DNA of 64,000 nt from Lacticaseibacillus pabuli (GCF_028736235.1 NZ_CP117884.1:2418001-2482000), one strand, 5' to 3'. Numbered from the stretch's first letter, positions 1 through 8,691 are shown. Numbers and translations are program-made. Notes: generated by a model from the sequence alone, not told the origin.

Positions 1-442
1 CGCAAGTGATGGTAATCTGGTGCAACTGCTTGACCAGCTGTTCGGCCAGCTCAACAGACTTCACAGATTCAGGTGAATTACCGCTGCGGGCGAAGGAAAC
101 TAGGATGGTCGGGGTGTCTGGTTCAAAGAAATCATAGGGTGCGGACACGAGGTCAGTTGACGCAATGGATTCAAAGCGGAACCGGCTACGGTCACCATGG
201 CGCTGCAAGTATGGCGTGACGGTATCACCCGTGTAAGCACTCGTGCCAGCACCGGTAAAGATGACCCGCACCGTTTTGCCGGCCGCGTCAGCCACAACTT
301 GATCCAAGAAGGCGCGGATTTCACTCTCCTTGGCCTTGTAGTTTGCAAAGGCCTCTGCCCAAAGCTCTGGTTGCTGCTTGATTTCCTTGGTGGTAATCTG
401 TGCCCCCATCTTGGTTAATTCATCAACAGATTTCTCAAACAC
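1..442 (-). CDS. agaS: SIS-domain sugar isomerase, AgaS type (5' part only)
   Basis: Runs off the left edge, so only the N-terminal 147 residues are present. They read as an AgaS-type tagatose/galactosamine-6-phosphate ketose-aldose isomerase or deaminase. The start is a GTG at 442 behind a GAGGAGGA ribosome binding site. The N-terminus contains EIKQQPELW, followed by two sugar-phosphate binding motifs of the SIS fold, FTGAGTSAYTGD and LVSFARSGNSPES. AgaS proteins isomerise or deaminate amino-sugar phosphates in the cytoplasm. The GntR/UTRA gene lies 48 bp upstream on the same strand, which fits a regulated amino-sugar operon. Assignment to AgaS rather than GlmS rests on the lack of a glutaminase domain and the AgaS-like N-terminus. 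Confidence 0.85.
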   Translation of the reverse strand, partial: MFEKSVDELTKMGAQITTKEIKQQPELWAEAFANYKAKESEIRAFLDQVVADAAGKTVRVIFTGAGTSAYTGDTVTPYLQRHGDRSRFRFESIASTDLVSAPYDFFEPDTPTILVSFARSGNSPESVKSVELAEQLVKQLHQITITC

Positions 443-490
443 GATACTTCCTCCTCATACTTCCGAATAATTGCGGTTAGTCAAAACCAG

Positions 491-1231
491 TTAAGTGGTG
501 GTGTTGCCATTGTGAACGTGGTGCTGAACCCGATAAACGAACTGGTCGGCCCGCGTGACGCTCAGGGTGAACTCCACGATTTCGTGGTTCAAACCCGTGC
601 TGGTCCGCTGTACATTCAAGCTTGGTGACCCCAGCGGCACCTGGAGTAACTCGGCATCCTTATCCGGCATCAAGCTGGCGTAGAATGCCTCCTTCGCGTC
701 CACAATTGGTGCGTCGAAGCCCTGGAGCATTGAAGCATACAGCCCGTTCTTTTCGATGGACTGCGCGTCAAGCTTCGGGAACCGGTCCGCCGGCAAGAAT
801 GTGCGCTCGACCATGAGTGGCACCCCATCCGCGCAACGGAGCCGCTTTAACTTGTACGTCGGCGTCCCCACCGGAATACTGAGCTGTTCCGAAATGTACT
901 TGGTCGCTGGAAAACTCTGCAGGTAAATCACCTTGGAGTACGGGTCACGGCCTTGCTCAATCATCTGATCCGTAAAACTATAGGTGGTCGACAGGTCAGT
1001 TGGATCCGCAAGGGGATTCGCAACGAAGGTCCCGCGGCCGCGTCTGCGGTAAATGAGACCCATCATCTCCAGCTTGGCCAATGCCGCGCGCACTGTGTTG
1101 CGGCTCACACCATATTCCTGAGCCAAGTCACGTTCTGCCGGAATCTGACTGTGCGGTGCCATACTGGTTCGAATCCGTTCACGCAACTGACTGACCAGTT
1201 GTTCGTGTAGCGGTTGATCGTTATTGTCCAC
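491..1231 (-). CDS. GntR-family regulator with UTRA domain (NagR-like)
   Basis: A 246-residue HutC-subfamily GntR repressor. The N-terminal winged helix-turn-helix includes EYGVSRNTVRAALAKLE and YRRRGRGTFVANP, and a C-terminal UTRA effector-binding domain spans roughly residues 85-240. The start chosen is GTG at 1231, nine bases after a GGAGG; an in-frame GTG at 1240 overlaps that site, and a longer reading frame lacks a good ribosome binding site. It sits directly upstream of the agaS-like gene. UTRA regulators of this type usually sense sugar or amino-sugar phosphates. Several TTGGTAY boxes in its upstream region resemble NagR/DasR operators, so autoregulation is likely. The ligand is inferred, not seen. 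Confidence 0.85.
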   Translation of the reverse strand: MDNNDQPLHEQLVSQLRERIRTSMAPHSQIPAERDLAQEYGVSRNTVRAALAKLEMMGLIYRRRGRGTFVANPLADPTDLSTTYSFTDQMIEQGRDPYSKVIYLQSFPATKYISEQLSIPVGTPTYKLKRLRCADGVPLMVERTFLPADRFPKLDAQSIEKNGLYASMLQGFDAPIVDAKEAFYASLMPDKDAELLQVPLGSPSLNVQRTSTGLNHEIVEFTLSVTRADQFVYRVQHHVHNGNTTT

Positions 1232-1247
1232 TTCGTTCACCTCCCAC

Positions 1248-1763
1248 TGGTACCAACCAAAGTTAGTGTAAGCGGTATCTTTAGTAGGGTCAACCGCACC
1301 AATTCCTAAAAATAAGGTTTGCAGAAAGTGTTTTCCAAATTGGTATGGGTTAGTTATAGCATTCACAATTAACGCAATCAACGGTTTTTGTCAGTTAATC
1401 TGGCATTTTCCAGCCAATTTTTGATATTTTCGTTATAATTGGTATAGACGTTTTAAAAAATATTCCGATTTTTTTGAAAGTAGACTTTCTTATCCTCATG
1501 AAAATTACGACAAAGCGCGGTACCAAGGGTTTAAAAGCACATGAAAATTTCATTCACCGGTAACACTAAAAATTGGTATGCTTCTTGTAAAATACTGTTG
1601 CAACGGTCTTTTGCTATGAAAACGGTTTGATTGGTTCTGTTTCACTCACGATGTAAAACCGGTTTGAGAAGAAGTCATGGTACCAATTTATGACTATAAG
1701 TTTTTTAATAGCGGTACGACGGGCTTTATGCGACATCACATTCTATTGAAAAAAGGTACCATT
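1248..1763. promoter_or_regulatory. Cluster of NagR-like TGGTA boxes in a 660-bp intergenic region
   Basis: The region upstream of the GntR gene contains at least seven copies of a (A/T)TGGTAY or GGTACCA core: about 1248-1259, 1339-1348, 1437-1450, 1519-1528, 1571-1580, 1677-1689 and 1753-1763. AATTGGTATAGACG at 1437 is closest to known NagR/DasR operators. No open reading frame of note lies in 1232-1817. Binding by the adjacent regulator is an inference. Confidence 0.5.
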
Positions 1764-1817
1764 GCACATTTGCATCTTTCAGACATGAAAGCCCAGTCCT
1801 GTCCGATATCTAAAAAA

Positions 1818-1856
1818 ATAGGATGCACATCTCCTTAACGGTGATGTGCATCCTAT
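1818..1856 (-). terminator. Rho-independent terminator after the racemase gene
   Basis: A perfect 14-bp stem (ATAGGATGCACATC and its complement) with an 11-nt loop, followed on the minus strand by a T-rich run. It lies 38 bp past the racemase stop codon. Confidence 0.9.
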
Positions 1857-1894
1857 CAATAATTGTTCGTTTTGTTTGTTACCTAAACCGGTGT

Positions 1895-2653
1895 CTAAGC
1901 CCGACCTGCCTGGACTTCAGCCAACAAGTGCCTGCCGTTCGCCACGCTCTGGCGGAATGCCTTACCGAGCAACAAGGACTTGTCCGCGATGATACTTTGC
2001 GGGTCGACCAAATTAAACTCGGGGAGTGGTACCTGTTCGTTGGCCAAAGAGAGCTCCGTGCAACCTAATACCACGACGTCGGCGCCAAAGTCATCGCGCA
2101 TAATCCGCAAGATTTCTTTGAAGCGGTCGGGGTTTGCCTTACCGGTGCCCTTCACATCGTCATAAATCAGTTGCATGACCATATCACGGACGTGCTGATC
2201 GCCCAAGGTGACTTCTCGGCCGGCCGCTTTGATTTCATTTTCGTAAATGTGGTCCGCGATGGTCCCCGCTGTGGCAATCAAACCAATCTTCTTCGCCTTT
2301 GGGTACTGGCGGCACATTTCGTTAATGGCCACGTGTGGCATGTGCAGTAGTGGTACCGTCGTGAGCGCCTGCAGCTGGTCGAAGAAATAATGCGCCGTGT
2401 TGCAAACCATCACCATGAAATCAGGATGGAGTTGGCTCTGCTGCAGGATATCTTCGCGCAATGCGGGGTAAAAGCTGGGCTGACTATGATCCATAATGTA
2501 GCTCGTGCGGTCGGGAACCGTCGCGTGGTTCACCAGGATGTAATTCATGAACTCCTGGTCCTTGGTCGCGCCCGTTCGTTCAGTTAACAAGCGAACGTAC
2601 GAATTCGTAGCAGCTGTTCCCATACCACCGATAACGGTGAAAAAGCGTTCCAT
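1895..2653 (-). CDS. racD: Aspartate/glutamate racemase family protein
   Basis: A 252-residue cofactor-independent amino-acid racemase. Visible family motifs are IGGMGTAAT at the N-terminus, VCNTAHYF with the first catalytic Cys near residue 84, and VLGCTELSLA with the second catalytic Cys near residue 197. Such enzymes interconvert L- and D-aspartate (or glutamate) using a two-cysteine mechanism in the cytoplasm. The ATG follows a GAGGAGG site. It lies downstream of murE on the same strand with a terminator in between, so the two may be partly co-transcribed. D-Asp is the cross-bridge residue in many lactobacillal peptidoglycans, which would explain the pairing; substrate specificity cannot be read directly. 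Confidence 0.85.
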   Translation of the reverse strand: MERFFTVIGGMGTAATNSYVRLLTERTGATKDQEFMNYILVNHATVPDRTSYIMDHSQPSFYPALREDILQQSQLHPDFMVMVCNTAHYFFDQLQALTTVPLLHMPHVAINEMCRQYPKAKKIGLIATAGTIADHIYENEIKAAGREVTLGDQHVRDMVMQLIYDDVKGTGKANPDRFKEILRIMRDDFGADVVVLGCTELSLANEQVPLPEFNLVDPQSIIADKSLLLGKAFRQSVANGRHLLAEVQAGRA

Positions 2654-2679
2654 AAGATTGGATCCTCCTCAAAAATCAA

Positions 2680-2712
2680 AAAGGCGGCCGCGCGCTCGGC
2701 ACACCCGCCTTT
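2680..2712 (-). terminator. Terminator between murE and the racemase gene
   Basis: An 8-bp AAAGGCGG/CCGCCTTT stem followed on the minus strand by TTTGATTTTT. The racemase ribosome binding site begins just beyond it, so read-through may feed the racemase gene. Confidence 0.8.
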
Positions 2713-2726
2713 CGTATTAAAGTCAG

Positions 2727-4277
2727 TTACTCAGCTAGTTCCTTAGCGATTTCCTTCACGACCACCATATCCTTAGGCCATGGGGTATCGACACCACGGA
2801 CCTTCTGGTATGGGTCAGCACCCTTCCCGGCGACAACGACAATGTCTTCGGGACGGCTGTCTTCAATCGCAGTCTTGATGGCTTCGCGACGGTCAATAAT
2901 CTTCTTGACCTGCACACGGTCCTCGTCAATGCCCTCGCGAATCTGGTCGGCGATGGCATCAGCACTTTCAAAACCAGGGTCGTCAGTCGTCAGGTAGGCT
3001 TCATCTGCGTACTCGTTGAGCACTTTCGCGAAGTCAGCACGACGGGAAACACCCTTATCACCGGGTGCACCAATCACAACTCGAATGTTTGGATTATTAT
3101 ATTCTGCGTTCAGGAAGCTCAAGAGGGCCTTCATGCTGGCATAGTTGTGGGCGTAATCAACGTAGACGTGGCCGTGACCCGCAACGTTGGTGGCTTCCAT
3201 CCGCCCAGGAATCTGGACGTTTTTAATGCCGGCCGCAGCCGTGGTGGCATCAACGCCGGCAAGTCCGGCACCGATGATTGCAGCAGTCGCGTTGCTTTCG
3301 TTGTAGTCCCCAATCAGGCTCAAGGAGTAAGAACCACCGATATTCAATTCCACGGCCTTATCGGTCACAGGAATCAGTGTGAACTTGCTGGTCTCAAGGT
3401 CGGCTTCGGATGAATCGAAGCGGAAGTCGATTGGCAACGTTGGGTCTTCCGGCTGGAACCCAGCGGAGGCGAAGAGGTAGATGCTGTCATCATAAGTCGT
3501 CGTCCGGGCAGCTGCGTAAACTTCATCGAAATGGTCCGTTTCCGCATTGATGACAACCTTGCGTGAGTTCACGAGCAACTGCAACTTATTGTGCAAGTAG
3601 TTCGCAAACGTCGGGTGCTCATTAGGGCCGATGTGATCAGGCGAAATGTTGAGGAAGAAGCCGACATCATAGGTCAGGCCAAAGACACGATTGCGCAGAT
3701 ATGCCTGGCTGGAGACTTCCATGACCAAGTGCGTCATGCCGTTATCAACGGCCTCACGCATGTCGTGGAACAAATCCAGGCTTTCTGGCGTGGTCAGGTC
3801 TGACTTGAAACGCTGGTCAGGATCCGGACCGACGATGCGATCGATGGTCGAGAACAACGCCACGTGCTTGGGGTGCGCAGCTTCGAGAATTCCGCGGGTG
3901 AAGTATGCGGAAGTGGTCTTGCCCTTGGTCCCCGTGAACGCAATGACGTGCAAGTCGTCTTGTGGGAAGTCATAAAAGGCCGCACCCAAGATGGACATTG
4001 CCTTTGTGATATTGGTAACAATGAGCGCATTCAAACCGTTGCCTTCAACATATGGCTTCTCAGCAACGTAGGTTGTGGCGCCCTTGTCGCGAGCCATTGA
4101 CAGATAGATAGGCCGGAATTTCGTCCCCTTGCAGAAGAACAAGGTCGGTCCTTCGACCTTGCGCGAGTCGTAAGAAATTCCCGTCATTGTCTGCGCGTCT
4201 TCACTTTGGATGGCGCTGCTCTTTAGAAGGTGGTGCTCTTTAAGTAATAAGATACATGCTGTTAGTGAAATAGCCAT
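2727..4277 (-). CDS. murE: UDP-N-acetylmuramoyl-tripeptide synthetase MurE
   Basis: A 516-residue Mur ligase that adds the third amino acid of the peptidoglycan stem peptide, using ATP. The ATP-binding motif is FTGTKGKTTSAYF near residue 117. The middle domain has STIDR and LTTPESLD, NISPDHIGPNEH is the Mur-ligase metal/ATP region, and the C-terminal domain has VDYAHNYASMKALL and TTDDPGFESAD. The last motif replaces the DNPR signature of diaminopimelate-adding MurE, so a lysine- or ornithine-type substrate is expected, as in lactobacilli. The length is typical. ATG at 4277 follows GAGGAG. The gene is followed by a terminator and the aspartate racemase gene. Confidence 0.93.
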   Translation of the reverse strand: MAISLTACILLLKEHHLLKSSAIQSEDAQTMTGISYDSRKVEGPTLFFCKGTKFRPIYLSMARDKGATTYVAEKPYVEGNGLNALIVTNITKAMSILGAAFYDFPQDDLHVIAFTGTKGKTTSAYFTRGILEAAHPKHVALFSTIDRIVGPDPDQRFKSDLTTPESLDLFHDMREAVDNGMTHLVMEVSSQAYLRNRVFGLTYDVGFFLNISPDHIGPNEHPTFANYLHNKLQLLVNSRKVVINAETDHFDEVYAAARTTTYDDSIYLFASAGFQPEDPTLPIDFRFDSSEADLETSKFTLIPVTDKAVELNIGGSYSLSLIGDYNESNATAAIIGAGLAGVDATTAAAGIKNVQIPGRMEATNVAGHGHVYVDYAHNYASMKALLSFLNAEYNNPNIRVVIGAPGDKGVSRRADFAKVLNEYADEAYLTTDDPGFESADAIADQIREGIDEDRVQVKKIIDRREAIKTAIEDSRPEDIVVVAGKGADPYQKVRGVDTPWPKDMVVVKEIAKELAE

Positions 4278-4378
4278 GGGTGGTCTCCTCTATCCGTCTT
4301 TGCTTAGGCATTCTTGATAATTATAGCACAGGCGGCGGGTACCTTTGTGAAAGTTGACCTTGGTTGGGAATGGTTCCG

Positions 4379-4577
4379 CACTGGTGATTCCGCTGTGGCG
4401 GCACTGGCCCATGGATGTGCCGACGCTTCGTCCTTAGACGAGAAAAACACTCATCTAAGGACTCTCGCTCGATGAATAGCCGGTAATTCGCCGTCTATTC
4501 ATCGCGGTCCCGTATGCGCTTCGCGCTACGGGATACCACTACCATGGGCCAGTGCCACCACAGCTACATCACCAGTG
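4379..4577. repeat. Three-armed palindromic element, copy 1
   Basis: A 199-bp structure. The outer inverted repeat has two 38-nt arms (4379-4416 and 4540-4577) that match with only a few mismatches and begin CACTGG / end CCAGTG. It encloses three separate hairpins: 4431-4442 with 4450-4461, 4470-4479 with 4495-4504, and 4509-4514 with 4527-4532. No open reading frame or T-run is present. It ends 31 bp downstream of the greA stop codon. The same architecture recurs at 28072-28278 with different sequence. Confidence 0.85.
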
Positions 4578-4608
4578 TCCAAACACACACGTAAATCATT
4601 CAACAAAC

Positions 4609-5082
4609 TTAGGCCGTTAGTTCAACCTTCTTAATCGTTACCCCGTAATCCCCCGCCGGCGCGTGCACCGTCACCGTCTCGCCAACCTTGTGATTCAACA
4701 AGGCCGCGCCCAGTGGGGACACACTCGTCAGGTTATCCGCGTCCGTATCTGCTTCAGCGGGGCCCACAATCTTGTAGGTTTCCACGTCATCCGCATCATC
4801 GCCGTCAAACAACAAGGTGACGGTCTTGCCAATCACCACGCTGTCATCCGCCGCTACTTCAACGACCTGACCATAACGAATTTGTTTGTCTAGGAAGTGA
4901 GAGCGACTGTCCAGCTGGCGTAACTCCCGCTTGGACTCGGTATACTCCGCATTTTCAGAACGATCACCCAGCGCCGCGGCAGCCGCCAAGCGTTTTACAA
5001 TCGTCGGCCGCTTTGCGCGCAGTTCCTTGTACTCTGCCTGCAAAGCCGCCATGCCTTGTGGTGTGATTTCAAAATAATCCAT
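4609..5082 (-). CDS. greA: Transcription elongation factor GreA family
   Basis: A 157-residue GreA/GreB protein. These factors enter the RNA polymerase secondary channel and stimulate cleavage of backtracked transcripts. The N-terminal coiled coil carries the tip motif ALGDRSENAEY with the acidic Asp and Glu needed for cleavage. The C-terminal FKBP-like domain includes VSPLGAALLNHKVGETVTV. The ATG at 5082 was preferred because it follows GGAGAG and starts MDYFEITPQG, the usual GreA beginning. The GDRSEN tip instead of GDLSEN suggests it may be the second GreA paralogue found in many lactobacilli. Confidence 0.92.
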   Translation of the reverse strand: MDYFEITPQGMAALQAEYKELRAKRPTIVKRLAAAAALGDRSENAEYTESKRELRQLDSRSHFLDKQIRYGQVVEVAADDSVVIGKTVTLLFDGDDADDVETYKIVGPAEADTDADNLTSVSPLGAALLNHKVGETVTVHAPAGDYGVTIKKVELTA

Positions 5083-5262
5083 TGAAAACTCTCTCCAATC
5101 ATTTGTATATAGGGGATTGTGCACTATGCCATTAAAACTGGCAAGTCCTTTTCATGGCCAGTTTGAGTGCTTTGGAAAAGCTTAAGGGGATACACTCGGG
5201 ATTCATATGTAGCCACAATTTTTCTAACGCCAACCCTAATAATCCACCAATAAAGTTAAAAA

Positions 5263-5289
5263 AGAGAATATCCACTCGGGATATTCTCT
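5263..5289 (-). terminator. Terminator of the dacA operon
   Basis: An 11-bp stem AGAGAATATCC/GGATATTCTCT with a 5-nt loop and a T-run on the minus strand, 13 bp past the dacA stop. Confidence 0.93.
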
Positions 5290-5301
5290 GTGTGTTAGTT
5301 G

Positions 5302-6603
5302 CTAAAACAGATTCGTGAAGAACTCCTTGATGCCACGGCCAATCAAGCGGAAGAAGCCCGCCTTATCAACACGTGCCGTTGTGACAACCGCCGTACTGGA
5401 CCCATCTTGACCAAGGTAGCCGAGGTCATCCCCCGGCACACTTGCCTTCAGGGTGCCGGTCTTGGTGCCCTTCTTAGCGGGTGCCTTCAGCTCGTCGACC
5501 TTTTTGTTATAGGTCAACTGGACACCACTCTTGGCAGTGTTCACGGGCACAACCGTTGTGATGGCCTTCTTAGTCTTTAGCGCAACCGTCTCCTGCTTGC
5601 CCTTATCGACCTTGATGACAGACTCACCCTTAACGCTGCTACCAGCGGGGAGAATCGTCATCGGCTTCCAGTTGGCAAAGGTCCATCGCATGAGCTTGGC
5701 TGTCTGGACAAAGCGCTTGGTTTCGCCCTGACCGCCCGTGTGCAAGATTACCGTGATGATCCGCTGACCATTTTGCGTCGCAGTCCCGGTGAAACAGTCT
5801 CCCGCAGTATCCGTCGTCCCAGTCTTCAACCCGTCAACGTGCAGATCCGGCTGTGCGGCAACCTCACCTGGCAACATGAAGTTCCAGTTCGGCATGTCCG
5901 TCGCATCGTTTGTGCCGGCCTCAAAGGTCTTCTTGGCGATGCTGGTCGTCTCCAACACTTCTGGGAAATCCTTTAACAGGTGCCGCGCCACGATTGCCAT
6001 ATCGCGGGCCGTCATGACGTTCTCACCGTGCTTGCCACTACCAGGATAGATGTACTTGCCCAGCTGTGCATTATTCAACCCGTTAGCATTCACAAAGTTG
6101 GCATTGGTGATGCCCCACTTTTTGACCTGGGCATTCATCAAATCAATGAATTTGTTCTCACTGCCGCCGGTGACAATATCACCGAGCATCATCGCAGCCG
6201 CATTTGCGGAGTAGATGAGCGTGGCTTGGTACAGTTCACGCACCGTGTAGGTCTTATCGCTACGCAGCGGGACGTTGGACAGGTCGTGACGTTGACTGAT
6301 GGCCACGATTTCCTTGTCAGGGCGAATCCGGTCGGTCCACTTCACCTTGCCCGTCTTAACGGCATCTAAGAGGAGGTAAACCGTAATCAGCTTGGACATG
6401 GACGCAATTGGCAACACTTGGTTGGCATTCTTCGCGTACAGAATCTTCCCCGTTTTGGCGTCGACAGAAATCGCCGCCTTGGCATTCACATTCAAGCTGT
6501 CGGTGACACTGGTTGCGGCCGCCGCCTGACTTGCTGGCAGAACGGCACTCCCAATGGTCAGCGCCGCCAGAAACGCCACGGCGGCCTTAAAAAATTTCTT
6601 CAC
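5302..6603 (-). CDS. dacA: D-alanyl-D-alanine carboxypeptidase (PBP5-type)
   Basis: A 433-residue serine D,D-carboxypeptidase that trims the terminal D-Ala from peptidoglycan pentapeptides outside the membrane. Residues 1-30 form a signal peptide ending in an Ala-rich stretch. The penicillin-binding motifs are S-M-S-K with the nucleophile at about Ser68, S-A-N in IYSANAAAMM, and K-T-G in GLKTGTTDTAG. The C-terminus FRLIGRGIKEFFTNLF is an amphipathic membrane anchor as in PBP5. The start lies 21 bp after the histidine kinase gene, so the carboxypeptidase is almost certainly in the same operon as the two-component system. Its length is normal for the family. Confidence 0.95.
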   Translation of the reverse strand: MKKFFKAAVAFLAALTIGSAVLPASQAAAATSVTDSLNVNAKAAISVDAKTGKILYAKNANQVLPIASMSKLITVYLLLDAVKTGKVKWTDRIRPDKEIVAISQRHDLSNVPLRSDKTYTVRELYQATLIYSANAAAMMLGDIVTGGSENKFIDLMNAQVKKWGITNANFVNANGLNNAQLGKYIYPGSGKHGENVMTARDMAIVARHLLKDFPEVLETTSIAKKTFEAGTNDATDMPNWNFMLPGEVAAQPDLHVDGLKTGTTDTAGDCFTGTATQNGQRIITVILHTGGQGETKRFVQTAKLMRWTFANWKPMTILPAGSSVKGESVIKVDKGKQETVALKTKKAITTVVPVNTAKSGVQLTYNKKVDELKAPAKKGTKTGTLKASVPGDDLGYLGQDGSSTAVVTTARVDKAGFFRLIGRGIKEFFTNLF

Positions 6604-6624
6604 GATAATGTTCCCCTTCTCAAT

Positions 6625-7791
6625 CTACTTACTCTTTTTTTGAAGCTTCACGCCCGGTTTCAGCGGCAGTTGCATAACAAAACTCGTTAAGGCCGCGCTA
6701 CTCTCGGCGTAAATGTATCCCCCGTGCAGTGCCACAATCGACTGCGCAATGGCGAGCCCCAACCCGGAGCCGCCAGTCGCCTTGGAACGACTGCCTTCCA
6801 CACGGTAAAATCGTTCAAACAACAGGCTGAGCGACTCGTTTGGGATGGGCTCCCCATCATTGCTAATGCGGATGACCACCTCGTCGGCACCCGTCTGTTT
6901 GGCATCCAGGTAGATGTGCTTGGCCCCCTTGCCGTATTTAAAGGCATTAATGACGAGGTTGTTGAACACACGGCTCAACTTTTCGGCATCAGCCGTCATC
7001 ATCAAGGGTGTCGGCTCAGCCTTCACCTCAAACTCGACGCCCTGCTTACCTGCGTCCAGCTCAAACGACGCCGACAGTTGCTCCAGCATCGCCGCCATGT
7101 CAAAGGTAGTGGTGTTGAGTTTAGTTCCCTGTGAGCGCACCTTGGTGTACTCAAAGAGGTCCTCAACCAGCACCTTCATCTGGCCCGCCTTCAAAAACGC
7201 CGTGTGGACGTACTTCAGGAGGTCCTTTTCATTATGATACTGCTTGTCTTCAATCAAGCCTAGGTAGCCGATAATACTGGTCAGTGGCGTGCGAATATCG
7301 TGTGACACGTTCGTGATCAGTTCGTCCTTGCTGGCTTCAATCTTGCGTTCTTCTTCCATCGACGCCACCGCCGAATCAACGAGCGCGTTAATGCTGGTGA
7401 CCACCCGCTGCAAATCTGGGTTCACTTCTAAACGGATCCGGTGGTTCAGGTGACCATCGGCAATGTAGTGCAACTCCCCGATGACATGGCGCATTTGCAT
7501 CTGCCGGTAGCGGCGAATCAGCCGCCAGTAGACCACGATGATGTCCGCGATGGCCATCACCCCGACAAACAGATACTGCCAGCTCCATAAATGCGCAGAG
7601 TTGGGACCGAAAGTAATGGTGGTCTTAATGGTCCAGATCGCACTCTGCCACTCCCGGCTTGCGGAGATCATCTGGTTAATCATGACGACTACCGCAAAGT
7701 TCAGTAGCAACAGCAAGATGACCGTCACGACACCTTCAACCCAAAGTTCGGATTTTTCGCGCCCAGTCAGCTTGATTCTTTCTGTTCCCAT
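6625..7791 (-). CDS. Sensor histidine kinase, VanS-like
   Basis: A 388-residue membrane sensor kinase. Two N-terminal membrane segments (about residues 20-42 and 72-92) flank a short extracellular loop, followed by a HAMP-like linker. The H-box NVSHDIRTPLTSIIGYL has the phosphorylated His near residue 164. The N-box NNLVINAFKYG and G-box GGSGLGLAIAQS of the ATPase domain are intact. ATG at 7791 follows the response-regulator stop by three bases; a TTG at 7794 is the alternative. It pairs with the regulator upstream and the carboxypeptidase downstream. The signal sensed is unknown, but the operon context points to cell-wall stress. Confidence 0.93.
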   Translation of the reverse strand: MGTERIKLTGREKSELWVEGVVTVILLLLLNFAVVVMINQMISASREWQSAIWTIKTTITFGPNSAHLWSWQYLFVGVMAIADIIVVYWRLIRRYRQMQMRHVIGELHYIADGHLNHRIRLEVNPDLQRVVTSINALVDSAVASMEEERKIEASKDELITNVSHDIRTPLTSIIGYLGLIEDKQYHNEKDLLKYVHTAFLKAGQMKVLVEDLFEYTKVRSQGTKLNTTTFDMAAMLEQLSASFELDAGKQGVEFEVKAEPTPLMMTADAEKLSRVFNNLVINAFKYGKGAKHIYLDAKQTGADEVVIRISNDGEPIPNESLSLLFERFYRVEGSRSKATGGSGLGLAIAQSIVALHGGYIYAESSAALTSFVMQLPLKPGVKLQKKSK

Positions 7792-7794
7792 CAA

Positions 7795-8481
7795 TTAAGC
7801 CTCGACTTTGTAGCCAACGCCCCAGACAGTCTCGATGACTTTTTCGCCGTCAGTGGCTTCCTCAATCTTGTCGCGCAAGTGGGAGACGTGCACCATGACG
7901 GTCTTGGCCGACACGATGGATTCCTGCTGCCAAACACGTTCGAAGATTTCGTCCGCAGAGAATACGCGGTTCGGGTGGCTAGCGAGCAGGTAGAGAATCC
8001 CGAACTCGAGAGCGGTCAGCTGAATCTGCTTGCCAGTGAGCGTCACGACTTCGTGGCTATCCTTGGTAATCTTCAATGGTCCGATTTCCAGGACATCGGG
8101 TTCGTCGCTCACAACCTGGTTCTTGCTCCGCCGCAACAGGCTCTTCACACGGGCCATCACTTCCAGTGGGTTGAATGGCTTGGTGACGTAATCATCGGCA
8201 CCGGTAATCAGCCCCTGAATCTTGTCCATATCACCGGTCTTGGCAGAAACAATCAGGATCGGAATCTGGCTGTCCTTACGTACTTCCTTGACGACCTCAA
8301 TCCCAGACATGTTCGGCATCATGATATCCAAAATCATGAGGTCAATATCAGGATCTGTGACCAGTTTGGTAATGGCTTCCTTGCCTGAGTAAGCAGGAAT
8401 AGGTTCATAGCCTTCATTTGTCGCGTAAATGCTCAATAATTCAACGATTTCTTTATCATCATCAACAATCAAAATTTTCAT
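7795..8481 (-). CDS. Response regulator, OmpR/VanR family
   Basis: A 228-residue DNA-binding response regulator. The receiver domain has the acidic pocket VDDD at residues 6-9, the phospho-acceptor Asp52 in MILDIMMP, the Thr/Ser position in VSAKT, and the conserved Lys in TKPFNP. The C-terminal winged helix of OmpR type includes LTALEFGILYLLASHPNRVFS and ETVWGVGYKVEA. It is the first gene of the regulator-kinase-carboxypeptidase operon. The order and family resemble VanR-VanS-VanY arrangements, although no van ligase genes are adjacent. Confidence 0.95.
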   Translation of the reverse strand: MKILIVDDDKEIVELLSIYATNEGYEPIPAYSGKEAITKLVTDPDIDLMILDIMMPNMSGIEVVKEVRKDSQIPILIVSAKTGDMDKIQGLITGADDYVTKPFNPLEVMARVKSLLRRSKNQVVSDEPDVLEIGPLKITKDSHEVVTLTGKQIQLTALEFGILYLLASHPNRVFSADEIFERVWQQESIVSAKTVMVHVSHLRDKIEEATDGEKVIETVWGVGYKVEA

Positions 8482-8691
8482 GTTTTATATCCTCGCATTC
8501 CCATATTAGAGCGGCATTAAACGTGCTAAGGCGCGGTATTTGCTTTGGCAAGCAGGTCAGGATCATGATTATGGCCGACTGCGCCTTAATAAATCACGCG
8601 TATCTAGGTGTCATTTTAGCAGAATACACATCAAAAGCCCATTTAGGATAAGGGGCTTAGCAGAAGGTTAATAGCTTGAGAAAATCTAAAA

